Notes: a model not told the origin generated them from the sequence alone. Counted from the stretch's first letter, positions 24,901 through 34,322 are shown. The stretch: DNA of 63,815 nt from Streptomyces cavernae (GCF_004023625.1 NZ_RPDJ01000049.1:1-63815), one strand, 5' to 3'. Numbers and translations are program-made.

Positions 24901-27900
24901 ATGCAGACCAAGCTGGACGAAGCCAAGGCCGAGCTGCTCGAACGGGCCGCTCGGGTAGCTGAGAACAGCCCGGTCGGGGGGCACCTACCGACTGGGACGA
25001 CGGACGAGGGCACACCGGACCGGGACACCGTCCTCGCGTTTCTCCAGCGCTACTACCTGTACACGGCACCGGAGGACCTGGCCGACCGTGACCCGGTCGA
25101 TGTGTTCGGCGCCGCCTTCTCCCACTTCAGACTGGCCGAGAAGCGCCCCCAGGGGACGGCCAACGTGCGGGTCCACACCCCGACCGTCGAGGAGAACGGC
25201 TGGACGTGCAGCCACTCCGTGGTCGAGGTCGTGACGGACGACATGCCGTTCCTCGTCGATTCGGTCACCAACGAGCTGACCCGGCAGGGACGCGGCATCC
25301 ACGTCGTCATCCACCCGCAGATGACCGTACGGCGCGATGTGACCGGCAAGCTGCTGGAGGTGATGGCGGGCGGTGCCGGCGGCGGTGAGCTCCCGCACGA
25401 CGCGAGCGTCGAGTCGTGGATCCACGTCGAGTTCGACCGCGAGACCGACCGCGGCGATCTGAAGCAGATCACCAGTGACCTGCTGCGCGTCCTGTCCGAC
25501 GTCCGTGAGGCCGTCGAGGACTGGGAGAAGATGCGGGACGCCGCGCTGCGCATCGCCGAGGACCTGCCCGCCGAGCCGACCGCCGACGACCTGCCCGAGC
25601 AGGAGCTGGAGGAGGCCCGGGAGCTGCTGCGCTGGCTGGCGGACGACCACTTCACCTTCCTGGGGTACCGCGAGTACCAGCTGCGGGAGGACGACTCCCT
25701 GGCCGCGGTCCCCGGCACCGGGCTCGGCATACTGCGCTCCGACCCGCACCACCACGCCGACGAGAGCCACCCCGTCAGCCCCTCCTTCGAGCGGCTGCCC
25801 GCCGACGCCCGCGCCAAGGCCCGCGAGCACAGGCTGCTCGTCCTGACGAAGGCCAACAGCCGGGCGACCGTGCACCGGCCCTCGTACCTGGACTACGTGG
25901 GCGTCAAGAAGTTCGACGCCAACGGCAACGTCGTCGGTGAGCGGCGCTTCCTTGGGCTGTTCTCCTCGGCCGCCTACACGGAGTCCGTGCGGCGGGTGCC
26001 GGTGATCCGGCGCAAGGTCGACGAGGTGCTCAGGGGCACCGGGTTCTCGCCCAACAGCCACGACGGGCGGGACCTGCTGCAGATCCTGGAGACCTACCCG
26101 CGCGACGAGCTGTTCCAGACCCCGGTCGACGAACTGCGGTCCATCGTCACCTCCGTGCTGTACCTGCAGGAGCGCCGGCGCCTGAGGCTCTACCTGCGGC
26201 AGGACGAGTACGGGCGCTACTACTCGGCCCTCGTCTACCTCCCCCGTGACCGCTACACCACCGCCGTTCGCCTCAAGATCATCGAGATCCTGAAGGAGGA
26301 GCTGGGCGGCACCAGCGTCGACTTCACCGCCTGGAACACCGAGTCGATCCTGTCCCGGCTGCACTTCGTGGTCCGTGTCCCGCAGGGCACCGAACTGCCG
26401 GAGCTGTCCGACATCGACAAGGAGCGCATCGAGGCCCGGCTGGTCGAGGCCGCCCGCTCCTGGGAGGACGCCTTCGCCGAGGCGCTCAACGCCGAGCTCG
26501 GCGAGGAGCACGCGGCCGAACTGCTGCGCCGCTACGCCCACGCGTTCCCAGAGGGCTACAAGGCCGACCACACCCCGCGTTCCGCTGTCGCCGACCTGGT
26601 CCACCTGGAAGGCCTCAGCGACGCCGACGGCGGCCAGGACTTCGCGCTCAGCCTGTACGAGCCGGTGGGCGCAGGGCCGGACGAGCGGCGCTTCAAGATC
26701 TACCGTAACGGCGCCCCCGTCTCGCTCTCCGCGGTGCTGCCGGTGCTCAGCCGGCTGGGCGTCGAGGTCACCGACGAGCGGCCGTACGAGCTGCGCTGCG
26801 CGGACCGTTCGACGGCCTGGATCTACGACTTCGGGCTGCGGCTGCCCAGGTCGCTCAGCGGCAACGGCGACTACCTCGGCGACGACGGCCGCGAACGGTT
26901 CCAGCAGGCGTTCGCCGCGACCTGGACCGGACAGGCCGAGAACGACGGCTTCAACGCGCTGGTGCTGAGCGCGGGACTGACCTGGCGGCAGGCGACGGTG
27001 CTGCGCGCGTACGCCAAGTACCTGCGTCAGGCCGGGTCGACGTTCAGCCAGGACTACATGGAGGACACCCTCCGCCACAACGTCCACACCACCAGGTTGC
27101 TCGTGTCGCTCTTCGAGGCCCGGATGTCCCCGGACCGCCAGCGGGCGGGCACCGAACTCACCGACGCGCTGCTGGAAGAGGTCGACGCGGCGCTCGACCA
27201 GGTCGCGAGCCTGGACGAGGACCGCATCCTGCGCGCCTTCCTCAATCTCATCAAGGCCACCCTGCGCACCAACTTCTTCCAGGAGGCGCAGGGCGGCAAG
27301 CCGCACGACTACGTCTCCATGAAGTTCGACCCGACGGCCATCCCGGACCTGCCGGCGCCGCGGCCCGCGTACGAGATCTGGGTGTACTCCCCGCGGGTCG
27401 AGGGCGTGCACCTGAGGTTCGGCAAGGTCGCGCGCGGCGGACTGCGCTGGTCCGACCGCAAGGAGGACTTCCGTACGGAGATCCTCGGCCTGGTCAAGGC
27501 GCAGATGGTGAAGAACACCGTCATCGTGCCGGTCGGCGCCAAGGGAGGCTTCGTCGCCAAGCAGTTGCCGGACCCGTCCGTGGACCGGGACGCCTGGCTC
27601 GCCGAGGGCATCCGCAGCTACCGGACGTTCATCTCCGCGCTGCTCGACATCACCGACAACATGGTGGCCGGTGAGGTCGTACCGCCCGCCGACGTCGTAC
27701 GGCACGACGAGGACGACACCTATCTCGTGGTCGCCGCCGACAAGGGCACGGCGACGTTCTCGGACATCGCCAACGAGGTCGCCGAGTCCTACAACTTCTG
27801 GCTCGGGGACGCCTTCGCCTCCGGCGGCTCGGCCGGTTACGACCACAAGGGCATGGGGATCACCGCCCGCGGCGCCTGGGAGTCCGTCAAGCGCCACTTC

Positions 27901-29844
27901 CGGGAGCTGGGCGTGAACACCCAGGCCGAGGACTTCACGGTGGTCGGCATCGGTGATATGTCCGGTGACGTGTTCGGCAACGGCATGCTGCTGAGCGAAC
28001 ACATCCGGCTGGTGGCGGCCTTCGACCACCGGCACATCTTCATCGACCCGAACCCGGACGCCGCGACCTCGTACGCCGAGCGCCGCCGGCTGTTCGAACT
28101 GCCGCGCTCCTCGTGGGAGGACTACGACAAGGAGCTGCTGTCGCCGGGCGGCGGTGTCTTCCCCCGCACGGCCAAGGCGATCCAGCTCAACTCGCACATC
28201 CGCGAAGCCCTCGGGATCGAGTCCAAGGTCGCCAAGATGACCCCGGCCGACCTGATGAAGACGATCCTCAAGGCGCCGGTCGACCTGCTGTGGAACGGCG
28301 GCATCGGCACGTATGTGAAGGCCTCGACCGAGTCGAACGCGGACGTCGGCGACAAGAGCAACGACGCGATCCGGGTCGACGGCGCCGACCTCAGGGTCAG
28401 GGTCGTCGGCGAGGGCGGCAACCTCGGCCTCACCCAGCTCGGCCGGATCGAGTTCGCGCTGGGCGGCGGCCGGATCAACACCGACGCCATCGACAACAGC
28501 GCGGGCGTGGACACCTCCGACCACGAGGTGAACATCAAGATCCTGCTCAACGGCCTGGTCTCGGAAGGCGACATGACGGTCAAGCAGCGCAACAAGCTGC
28601 TCGCCGAGATGACCGACGAGGTCGGCCGGCTGGTACTGCGCAACAACTACGCGCAGAACACGGCGATCGCCAACGCCCTCGCCCAGTCCAAGGACATGCT
28701 CCACGCGCAGCAGCGCTTCATGCGCCACCTGGTGCGGGAAGGGCACCTCGACCGGGCCCTGGAGTTCCTGCCGACCGACCGCCAGATCCGGGAGCGGCTC
28801 GGCTCCGGGCAGGGCCTGACCGGACCGGAGACCGCGGTACTGCTGGCGTACACCAAGATCACCGTCGCGGACGAGCTGCTGCACACGCCGCTGCCCGACG
28901 ACCCGTATCTGCGCAGCCTGTTGTACGCGTACTTCCCGACGGCGCTGCGCGACCAGTTCGCCGAGCAGATCGACGCACACGCACTGCGCCGCGAGATCAT
29001 CACGACCGTCCTGGTCAACGACACGGTCAACACCGGTGGGACGAGCTTCCTGCACCGGCTGCGGGAGGAGACCGGGGCTTCGTTGGAGGAGATCGTCCGG
29101 GCGCAGACCGCGGCCCGCGCGATCTTCGGCTCCGGTGCGGTGTGGGACGGGGTCGAGGCGCTCGACAACCAGGTCGAAGCGGCCGTGCAGACCCGGATCC
29201 GGCTGCACTCGCGCCGGCTCGTCGAACGCGGCACCCGCTGGCTGCTCAACAACCGGCACCAGCCGCTGGAACTCACCGAAACCATCGCCTTCTTCAAGGA
29301 GGGCGTGGACCGGGTCTGGGGCGAGCTGCCGAAGCTGCTGCGCGGTGCGGACGCCGAGTGGTACCAGAAGATCTTCGACGAACTGACGGGCGCGGGAGTC
29401 CCGGAGCAGCTCGCCACCCGGGTGTCCGGCTTCTCCTCCGCCTTCCCGACGCTCGACATCGTCCAGGTGGCCGAACGTATGGGCAAGGATCCGATGGACG
29501 TCGCCGAGGTGTACTACGACCTCGCCGACCGGCTGCGGATCACCCAGCTCATGGACCGTATCGTCGAACTGCCGCGCGCCGACCGCTGGCAGTCGATGGC
29601 CCGGGTCTCCATCCGTGAGGACCTGTACGCGGCGCACGCGGCGCTGACGGCCGACGTGCTCGCGGCGGGCAACGGCACCTCGACGCCGGAGCAGCGGTTC
29701 AAGGCCTGGGAGCAGAAGAACGCGGCGCTGCTGGGCCGGGCCCGGACGACCCTGGAGGAGATCCAGACCTCCGAGTCGTTCGACCTCGCCAACCTGTCCG
29801 TCGCGATGCGCACCATGCGGACGCTGCTGCGTACGCATTCGTAG
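24901..29844 (+). CDS. NAD-specific glutamate dehydrogenase, large (about 180 kDa) class
   Basis: A 1647-residue enzyme that oxidises glutamate to 2-oxoglutarate and ammonia with NAD. Its size and sequence match the GDH-180 class first described in Streptomyces clavuligerus. The first 700 residues form ACT-like and helical regulatory domains (VVEVVTDDMPFLVDSVTNEL, IHPQ). The catalytic core holds GGLRWSDRKEDFRTEILGLV from about 845, MVKNTVIVPVGAKGGF with the expected lysines, GMGITARGAWESVKRHF, VGIGDMSGDVFGNGML and WNGGIGTY; the nucleotide-binding part has VVGEGGNLGLTQLGRIE near 1170. It stands alone between a long leader and a strong terminator. Confidence 0.97.
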   Translation: MQTKLDEAKAELLERAARVAENSPVGGHLPTGTTDEGTPDRDTVLAFLQRYYLYTAPEDLADRDPVDVFGAAFSHFRLAEKRPQGTANVRVHTPTVEENGWTCSHSVVEVVTDDMPFLVDSVTNELTRQGRGIHVVIHPQMTVRRDVTGKLLEVMAGGAGGGELPHDASVESWIHVEFDRETDRGDLKQITSDLLRVLSDVREAVEDWEKMRDAALRIAEDLPAEPTADDLPEQELEEARELLRWLADDHFTFLGYREYQLREDDSLAAVPGTGLGILRSDPHHHADESHPVSPSFERLPADARAKAREHRLLVLTKANSRATVHRPSYLDYVGVKKFDANGNVVGERRFLGLFSSAAYTESVRRVPVIRRKVDEVLRGTGFSPNSHDGRDLLQILETYPRDELFQTPVDELRSIVTSVLYLQERRRLRLYLRQDEYGRYYSALVYLPRDRYTTAVRLKIIEILKEELGGTSVDFTAWNTESILSRLHFVVRVPQGTELPELSDIDKERIEARLVEAARSWEDAFAEALNAELGEEHAAELLRRYAHAFPEGYKADHTPRSAVADLVHLEGLSDADGGQDFALSLYEPVGAGPDERRFKIYRNGAPVSLSAVLPVLSRLGVEVTDERPYELRCADRSTAWIYDFGLRLPRSLSGNGDYLGDDGRERFQQAFAATWTGQAENDGFNALVLSAGLTWRQATVLRAYAKYLRQAGSTFSQDYMEDTLRHNVHTTRLLVSLFEARMSPDRQRAGTELTDALLEEVDAALDQVASLDEDRILRAFLNLIKATLRTNFFQEAQGGKPHDYVSMKFDPTAIPDLPAPRPAYEIWVYSPRVEGVHLRFGKVARGGLRWSDRKEDFRTEILGLVKAQMVKNTVIVPVGAKGGFVAKQLPDPSVDRDAWLAEGIRSYRTFISALLDITDNMVAGEVVPPADVVRHDEDDTYLVVAADKGTATFSDIANEVAESYNFWLGDAFASGGSAGYDHKGMGITARGAWESVKRHFRELGVNTQAEDFTVVGIGDMSGDVFGNGMLLSEHIRLVAAFDHRHIFIDPNPDAATSYAERRRLFELPRSSWEDYDKELLSPGGGVFPRTAKAIQLNSHIREALGIESKVAKMTPADLMKTILKAPVDLLWNGGIGTYVKASTESNADVGDKSNDAIRVDGADLRVRVVGEGGNLGLTQLGRIEFALGGGRINTDAIDNSAGVDTSDHEVNIKILLNGLVSEGDMTVKQRNKLLAEMTDEVGRLVLRNNYAQNTAIANALAQSKDMLHAQQRFMRHLVREGHLDRALEFLPTDRQIRERLGSGQGLTGPETAVLLAYTKITVADELLHTPLPDDPYLRSLLYAYFPTALRDQFAEQIDAHALRREIITTVLVNDTVNTGGTSFLHRLREETGASLEEIVRAQTAARAIFGSGAVWDGVEALDNQVEAAVQTRIRLHSRRLVERGTRWLLNNRHQPLELTETIAFFKEGVDRVWGELPKLLRGADAEWYQKIFDELTGAGVPEQLATRVSGFSSAFPTLDIVQVAERMGKDPMDVAEVYYDLADRLRITQLMDRIVELPRADRWQSMARVSIREDLYAAHAALTADVLAAGNGTSTPEQRFKAWEQKNAALLGRARTTLEEIQTSESFDLANLSVAMRTMRTLLRTHS

Positions 29845-29894
29845 GGATCGGCGTCCGGGAGTTTTCGGTGTCTCGGCGTTTCCCGTAGGAGGAC

Positions 29895-29932
29895 GGGGCC
29901 ACCCCTTCGCAGCATGGGGTGGCCCCCTTTTT
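29895..29932 (+). terminator. Terminator after glutamate dehydrogenase
   Basis: GGGGCCACCCC (29895-29905) pairs with GGGGTGGCCCC (29916-29926), followed by CTTTTT. Classic intrinsic terminator with an 11-bp stem. Confidence 0.95.
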
Positions 29933-30075
29933 CGTGCGCCGGGGTTCTCCTGGGATTTCTTTCCTGCCCGCTCCCAGGCTGATTCAGGCGCGTAATTTAC
30001 CTATCCGCACTGAATGCGGCGACTGGGCCAGGGTGGCCCGAGGGTGTGACGGCGAAAGTGTGGAGAAGCGGAACC

Positions 30076-30621
30076 GTGACGGTGAATCTCTTCGAGGGTC
30101 GCGTCGGCGCCCCGACTCCTGTGCCCGTCCTGGTGCGGACCCGGCGGATCGCTCTTGAGGTCGTCAAGTTCGCGGTGGTGGGTGGCAGCGGAGTGGCGGT
30201 CAATTTCCTCGTCTTCAATCTTCTGCTGCACGGGGTGGGTTCGGGCGCCATGGTGGCCACCGTCGTCGCGAGCTGCGTGGCTATGACCAACAATTACCTG
30301 GGCTTCCGGTTCTTCGCCTACCGCGACCGGGCCTCGCGCAGCCGGCAGCAGATCGTGCTGTTCTTTGTTTTCAGCGGACTCGGCGTGGTCATGGAAAGCG
30401 TGCTGTTCTACATGCAGTACCACGGCTTCGCCATGAATGGCCCGCTCGGCTCCAACATGGCCAAAGCCGTCTCGATCATGCTGGCCTCGGCGTTCCGGTT
30501 CCTCGTGTACCGGACGTGGGTTTTCCAGCACAATGCGCGTCGCGGCTGGTCGGGGCACTGGAACCGGACTTCGGGCTGCCGCCGTGCTGGTTGTCGTCCT
30601 TCTGCCCACTGCTCGCCGTGA
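30076..30621 (+). CDS. GtrA-family polytopic membrane protein
   Basis: A 181-residue GtrA-like protein with four predicted helices (VVKFAVVGGSGVAVNFLVF, MVATVVASCVAMTNNYLGF, IVLFFVFSGLGVVMESVLF, MAKAVSIMLASAFRFLVY) and the family NNYLGFRFFAYR and FLVYRTWVF motifs. GtrA proteins are thought to flip or help flip polyprenyl-linked sugars used to decorate surface polymers. The GTG at 30076 was chosen because GGAG lies 10 bases upstream; GTG at 30046 has none. The C-terminal tail is short and Cys/Arg-rich. It is convergent with the TagH-like gene, supporting a surface-polymer role. Confidence 0.9.
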   Translation: MTVNLFEGRVGAPTPVPVLVRTRRIALEVVKFAVVGGSGVAVNFLVFNLLLHGVGSGAMVATVVASCVAMTNNYLGFRFFAYRDRASRSRQQIVLFFVFSGLGVVMESVLFYMQYHGFAMNGPLGSNMAKAVSIMLASAFRFLVYRTWVFQHNARRGWSGHWNRTSGCRRAGCRPSAHCSP

Positions 30622-30679
30622 ACGGATTTTGTCGGGTGGCTCAGCGGGCCGGCGGGTACCACGGCCGTGCCGCCGCCTA

Positions 30680-31570
30680 CTACCCGCCGCTCCTGGTGAA
30701 CTTCTCGTACTCCCGGATGACCTCGGCCGTCGGCCCGTCCATGCGGAGTTCGCCGCGTTCCAGCCACAGCACCCGGTCGCAGGTGTCCCGGATCGACTTG
30801 TTGTTGTGGCTGACCAGGAACACCGTGCCGGCGTGCTTGCGCAGTTCGCGGATGCGGGCCTCGGAACGCTGCTGGAAGGAGCGGTCGCCGGTGGCGAGCG
30901 CCTCGTCGATCAGCAGGACGTCGTGGTCCTTGGCGGCGGCGATGGAGAAGCGGAGCCGGGCCGCCATGCCGGAGGAGTAGGTCCGCATGGGGAGCGTGAT
31001 GAAGTCGCCCTTCTCGTTGATGCCGGAGAACTCGACGATCTCCTGGTAGCGCTCCTTGATCTGCTCGCGGGACATGCCCATCGCCAGGCCGCCGAGGTAG
31101 ACGTTGCGTTCGCCGGTGAGGTCGTTCATCAGGGCCGCGTTGACACCGAGCAGCGAGGGCTGGCCGTCCGTGTAGATCCTGCCGCTCTCCACCGGCAGCA
31201 GTCCGGCGACCGCCTTGAGCAGGGTGGACTTGCCCGAGCCGTTGGTGCCGATCAGGCCGATCGCTTCGCCCTTGTAAGCGGTGAAGGAGACGCTCCTGAC
31301 CGCGTGCACCGTGCGGACGCCCGCCGTCTTCTCGGCCTGCCCGCGGCGCAGGATGCGGTTGAGGGCGGCGGTGGCGGTGCCGCGGCCGGCTCCCGTGCCG
31401 TTGACGCGGTAGACGATGTCGACGCGGTCGGCGATGACGGTGGGAACGGGTCCGCGGCGGTCGCGGCCGTGGTCTCGGTCGTCGTCGTGGTCGCGGTGGT
31501 TGTGGTGGCGGTCGCCGTCGGGGTGGTGGCGGTCGGCCGGCCGTGCGGGGGTTTGCAGGATGTCAGCCAC
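30680..31570 (-). CDS. ABC exporter ATPase, TagH/Wzt type, with His/Asp-rich N-terminus
   Basis: A 296-residue ATPase of the teichoic-acid/polysaccharide exporter class. Walker A is GTNGSGKST at 108-116, the signature YSSGMAARLRFSIA is the TagH-type variant, and Walker B is DVLLIDEALATGD. Unusually, residues 13-38 form a tract with about 8 His and 10 Asp before the fold begins. The ATG at 31570 overlaps the end of the permease gene by 8 bases. It lacks the long C-terminal substrate-binding domain of Wzt and TagH. Exports a wall glycopolymer with the adjacent permease (inference from family). Confidence 0.93.
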   Translation of the reverse strand: MADILQTPARPADRHHPDGDRHHNHRDHDDDRDHGRDRRGPVPTVIADRVDIVYRVNGTGAGRGTATAALNRILRRGQAEKTAGVRTVHAVRSVSFTAYKGEAIGLIGTNGSGKSTLLKAVAGLLPVESGRIYTDGQPSLLGVNAALMNDLTGERNVYLGGLAMGMSREQIKERYQEIVEFSGINEKGDFITLPMRTYSSGMAARLRFSIAAAKDHDVLLIDEALATGDRSFQQRSEARIRELRKHAGTVFLVSHNNKSIRDTCDRVLWLERGELRMDGPTAEVIREYEKFTRSGG

Positions 31571-32477
31571 GACCGTAGGTCTCCTCGGCCTTCCAGAAGT
31601 AGACGAAACCGCCGACGCCGGCGAGCAGCGCCCAGCCCAGGGCGATCGCCCAGACGTGGTGCGGCAACTGGCCCGCGTCGAAGCTGTCGATGAGCGCGTA
31701 ACGCATGAGGTCGATGTAGACCGCGGCCGGGTTGGTCTCCAGCGCGAGGTACACGGCGTGCGGCAACCGGTGGTTCCTCATGATGTGCTCCAGGCTCCAC
31801 ATGACGCCCGAGACGTACATCCACGTCCGCAGCAGGAACGGCATCAGCTGGGCGATGTCCGGCGTCTTGGCGCCCATGCGCGCCATCACCATCGCGATGC
31901 CCGCGTTGAAGGTGGACTGCAGCAGCAGAGCCGGGACGCACAGCAGCCAGGAGGCGGCGACGGGCACCCCGAAGCAGAGCAGGATCACCACCAGCGCGGC
32001 CATGGAGAACAGCAGTTGCTGGAGCTGCTGCAGTGCGAAGGAGATGGGGAGTGCGGCGCGCGGGAAGTGCAGCGCGCGGACCAGCCCCAGGTTGCCGGAG
32101 ATGGCGCGGGTGCCGGCCATGATCGAGCTCTGTGTGAACGTCCACACGAACACGCCGGTGACCAGGAACGGGACGTAGTCGGGCACGCCGTGCTTGGTGC
32201 CCATCAGGACGCCGAAGATGAAGTAGTAGACCGCTGCGTTGAGCAGTGGGGTGGCCACCTGCCAGACCTGGCCCAGCTTGGCCTGGCTGTACTGGGCGGT
32301 CAGCTTTGCGGTGGCGAAGGCGGTGATGAAGTGGCGGCGCGCCCACAGTTGGCGGATGTACGCGGGCAGGGAGGGGCGGGCGCCGCTCACCGACAGGCCG
32401 TACCGGGCGGCCAGGGCGGCGGGGTCGTCGTCGGTCACTGTCTGGGCCGGAGGCGGTGTGGAGAGGACCTGGCTCAC
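31563..32477 (-). CDS. ABC-2 type exporter permease, TagG/Wzm type
   Basis: A 304-residue permease with about six helices. KLTAQYSQAKLGQVWQVATPLLNAAVYYFIFGVLMG is the characteristic ABC-2 entry (YxxxxLGxxWxxxxPL), and RNHRLPHAVYLALETNPAAVYIDLMRYAL precedes the last helices. Together with the downstream ATPase it forms a polymer exporter of the wall-teichoic-acid type. It is divergent from the TetR gene across 260 bp containing candidate operators. Confidence 0.94.
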   Translation of the reverse strand: MSQVLSTPPPAQTVTDDDPAALAARYGLSVSGARPSLPAYIRQLWARRHFITAFATAKLTAQYSQAKLGQVWQVATPLLNAAVYYFIFGVLMGTKHGVPDYVPFLVTGVFVWTFTQSSIMAGTRAISGNLGLVRALHFPRAALPISFALQQLQQLLFSMAALVVILLCFGVPVAASWLLCVPALLLQSTFNAGIAMVMARMGAKTPDIAQLMPFLLRTWMYVSGVMWSLEHIMRNHRLPHAVYLALETNPAAVYIDLMRYALIDSFDAGQLPHHVWAIALGWALLAGVGGFVYFWKAEETYGRG

Positions 32478-32647
32478 ATCCGCTGCTTTCGCTCAGGGGT
32501 CGGGGGGCTGGAGCTGGGGCTGGGGGCTGGAGGGCTGGAGCTGGGGGCTCACGCAGGGAGGCCGCGGTGACTCGGAGCCCTGCAGCGACCTTCCGCTTCT
32601 CGACGGGACCGCCGCCTTCTTACGGTGCTCTTGCCCAGCTCTTACGT

Positions 32648-32721
32648 CGGGACGGTCCCGTATCGTCGTAACGTGAGCGTACGGCGATCTGACGTCGGAA
32701 CGCAACCGTCTCGTCGTAACG
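32648..32721. promoter_or_regulatory. Candidate operators between exporter and TetR genes
   Basis: A perfect 13-bp palindrome, CGGGACGGTCCCG, lies at 32648-32660. An 11-bp direct repeat, TCGTCGTAACG, occurs at 32663-32673 and 32711-32721, 48 bp apart, ending 16 bases before the TetR start. These are natural candidates for TetR autoregulation and exporter control. Confidence 0.45.
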
Positions 32722-32737
32722 CCCCTATGCTGAGGCC

Positions 32738-33364
32738 ATGACGACCAATGCCGACGTCCCCGGCCCGCGGCCGCGCCGCCGGGCCCCCGCCGGAGCGGCC
32801 GTGCTCAGGGAGGACGTGACGGAGGCCATCCGGGCCGCCGTCTTCGAGGAACTCGCCGCCGTCGGCTATGCCCGGATGTCGATCGAGGGCATCGCCCGCC
32901 GGGCGGGCGTCGGCAAGACCGCGGTATACCGGCGCTGGCGCTCCAAGCTGCACCTGGTCCTCGACCTGGTCTCGGCGGTCGCGGTGCAGGGGCTGCCGGC
33001 GCCCGACACGGGCTCGCTGGAGGGGGACCTGCGGCTGCTGTACGAGGTGACCTCGCGGGCCCTGCGCCATCCCGTGGCCGGGCAGATCATCCCGGACCTC
33101 CAGGCGGAGGCGGCTCGCAACCCGGAGATCGCCGAGGCCTTGCAGAAGGCGCTGCGCGAAGGGCAGCAGGGGGTCGCGAGCGGAATCGTGTCGGCGGCGG
33201 CCGCGCGCGGGGAGCTGCGTGAGGGGCTCGACCAGGAGCTGGCCCTGGATCTGATCTCGGGGCCCCTGTACTGGCGCTCGGTGGTCGTGCGCGGCCCCAG
33301 GCCGCCGAAGGACTACCTGGAGAGCCTGGCGCGGGCGACGGCGGGGGCGCTCAGGGCGCTGTAG
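32738..33364 (+). CDS. TetR-family transcriptional regulator
   Basis: A 208-residue TetR protein. The N-terminal helix-turn-helix is seen in AVGYARMSIEGIARRAGVGKTAVYRRWRSK, with the C-terminal ligand domain ending PPKDYLESLARATAGALRAL (TetR_C_11-like). A basic leader (PRPRRRAPAG) precedes it. It is divergent from tagG/tagH-like genes and probably represses itself and possibly the exporter. The ligand is unknown. Confidence 0.93.
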   Translation: MTTNADVPGPRPRRRAPAGAAVLREDVTEAIRAAVFEELAAVGYARMSIEGIARRAGVGKTAVYRRWRSKLHLVLDLVSAVAVQGLPAPDTGSLEGDLRLLYEVTSRALRHPVAGQIIPDLQAEAARNPEIAEALQKALREGQQGVASGIVSAAAARGELREGLDQELALDLISGPLYWRSVVVRGPRPPKDYLESLARATAGALRAL

Positions 33365-33527
33365 CGACGCCGTTGGCCGCCGCGTATGCCGAGGACCGCG
33401 GGTCGAGCACGACCGTGGGAGCCCGCTCGGCACCAACTGTCGGCCGAACCGGAAAAGGAGACTGACGGGGTTTTTCGGCGCAGTGTGTTCGGCGGATTCA
33501 GCCGATTGCAGGTGAATTACCGAACGG

Positions 33528-33564
33528 CTTGGTCCCGGGTGGCGCCAGCCGCCCCGGGACCAAG
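33528..33564. terminator. Bidirectional terminator
   Basis: CTTGGTCCCGGG (33528-33539) and CCCGGGACCAAG (33553-33564) form a perfect 12-bp stem between the convergent TetR gene and the secreted-protein gene. No U tract on either side. Confidence 0.85.
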
Positions 33565-33589
33565 ACAGATGCGGTTCAGTAAATGCGGT

Positions 33590-33982
33590 TCAGCAGGCCT
33601 TCCAGCCCGTCCACTTGTTGTTCGAGTACCAGAGGGTGTTGCAGTAGTGGTTGCCCGACGATGTCACGAAGTCGACGATCTTGCCATCCGGGTTGTCGCC
33701 CCAAGCAGCGAGTCTCAGCGCCTTGCCGTTGCCCGGCATTTCCTTCCAGCCGCCCGCGCCGTCCCAGGTGTGCCAAATGCTGCCGGAGGGGGCCACGCCG
33801 AAACATTCATCCGGTCCGTTTTCCCACTTGACGAAAGTCGCGCCGTATTGGTTGAAGTTCCCCTTGTAGCCGAAGCATGTGGCCTCACCCGCGGATGCGG
33901 GTGAGGCGGCCAGGCCTACCGCGCCGATCGCTGCCAGTGAAACCGCGGCGGCAGCGGCCGACAGGCGGAAACGAGACTTCAT
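33590..33982 (-). CDS. Small secreted Cys/Trp-rich protein of unknown function
   Basis: A 130-residue protein with a Sec signal peptide (MKSRFR, hydrophobic core 8-26, likely cleavage after SPASA at 31). The mature part of about 99 residues has four cysteines (36, 60, 114, 130, the last being the C-terminus), enough for two disulfides, and eight tryptophans. I do not recognise a family. AGGAG lies 6 bases before the ATG at 33982. Codon use is less GC-extreme than that of neighbours, and it sits in an AT-richer pocket, hinting at recent acquisition or high expression. A role at the cell surface is inference. Confidence 0.85.
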   Translation of the reverse strand: MKSRFRLSAAAAAVSLAAIGAVGLAASPASAGEATCFGYKGNFNQYGATFVKWENGPDECFGVAPSGSIWHTWDGAGGWKEMPGNGKALRLAAWGDNPDGKIVDFVTSSGNHYCNTLWYSNNKWTGWKAC

Positions 33983-34322
33983 GAGCTCTCCTTCGCTATG
34001 GCCGACGGTGCCGGCTCGCAAACCGCATGTTATGGAAATGCAAGATCATTTCACAAGAACGGTTTCGGCTTTCCGGGACGGGCGGAGCGGCGCGCTCCGT
34101 GCGGGCGTGAAGTAAGTGGGATTCAGCTTCGCGTAACCCGCTCTTCTCTTGCCCTCGGTGCACAATATGGACAAACGGTCGGAAAGGGTGGCGTTGCGAG
34201 GTGTGGTCCCGTGTTCACGGCGCTCGGGCAGAACAGCGGAAAAGGGCGGCATGATTTCTGGCCGGAAAGGTGCGAGAGGAATTCTCCGCGGGGGGTTTAA
34301 TGATGCGCGCCGTGCAATCTTT
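33983..34322. promoter_or_regulatory. AT-richer upstream region of the secreted protein
   Basis: These 340 bp separate the start of the secreted protein from the end of galE. GC content is visibly lower than that of the surroundings (for example ATGTTATGGAAATGCAAGAT, 34028-34047). It must hold the leftward promoter. GCGTAACCC at 34132-34140 resembles an MtrA half-site. No convincing gene is seen. Confidence 0.4.

Noticed and set aside
24985..29838. 1617-codon open frame antisense to the glutamate dehydrogenase
   Set aside because: Its composition (Arg, Gly, Val, Gln, His) is a mirror of the real gene, no family is recognised, and the sense strand holds all conserved motifs.
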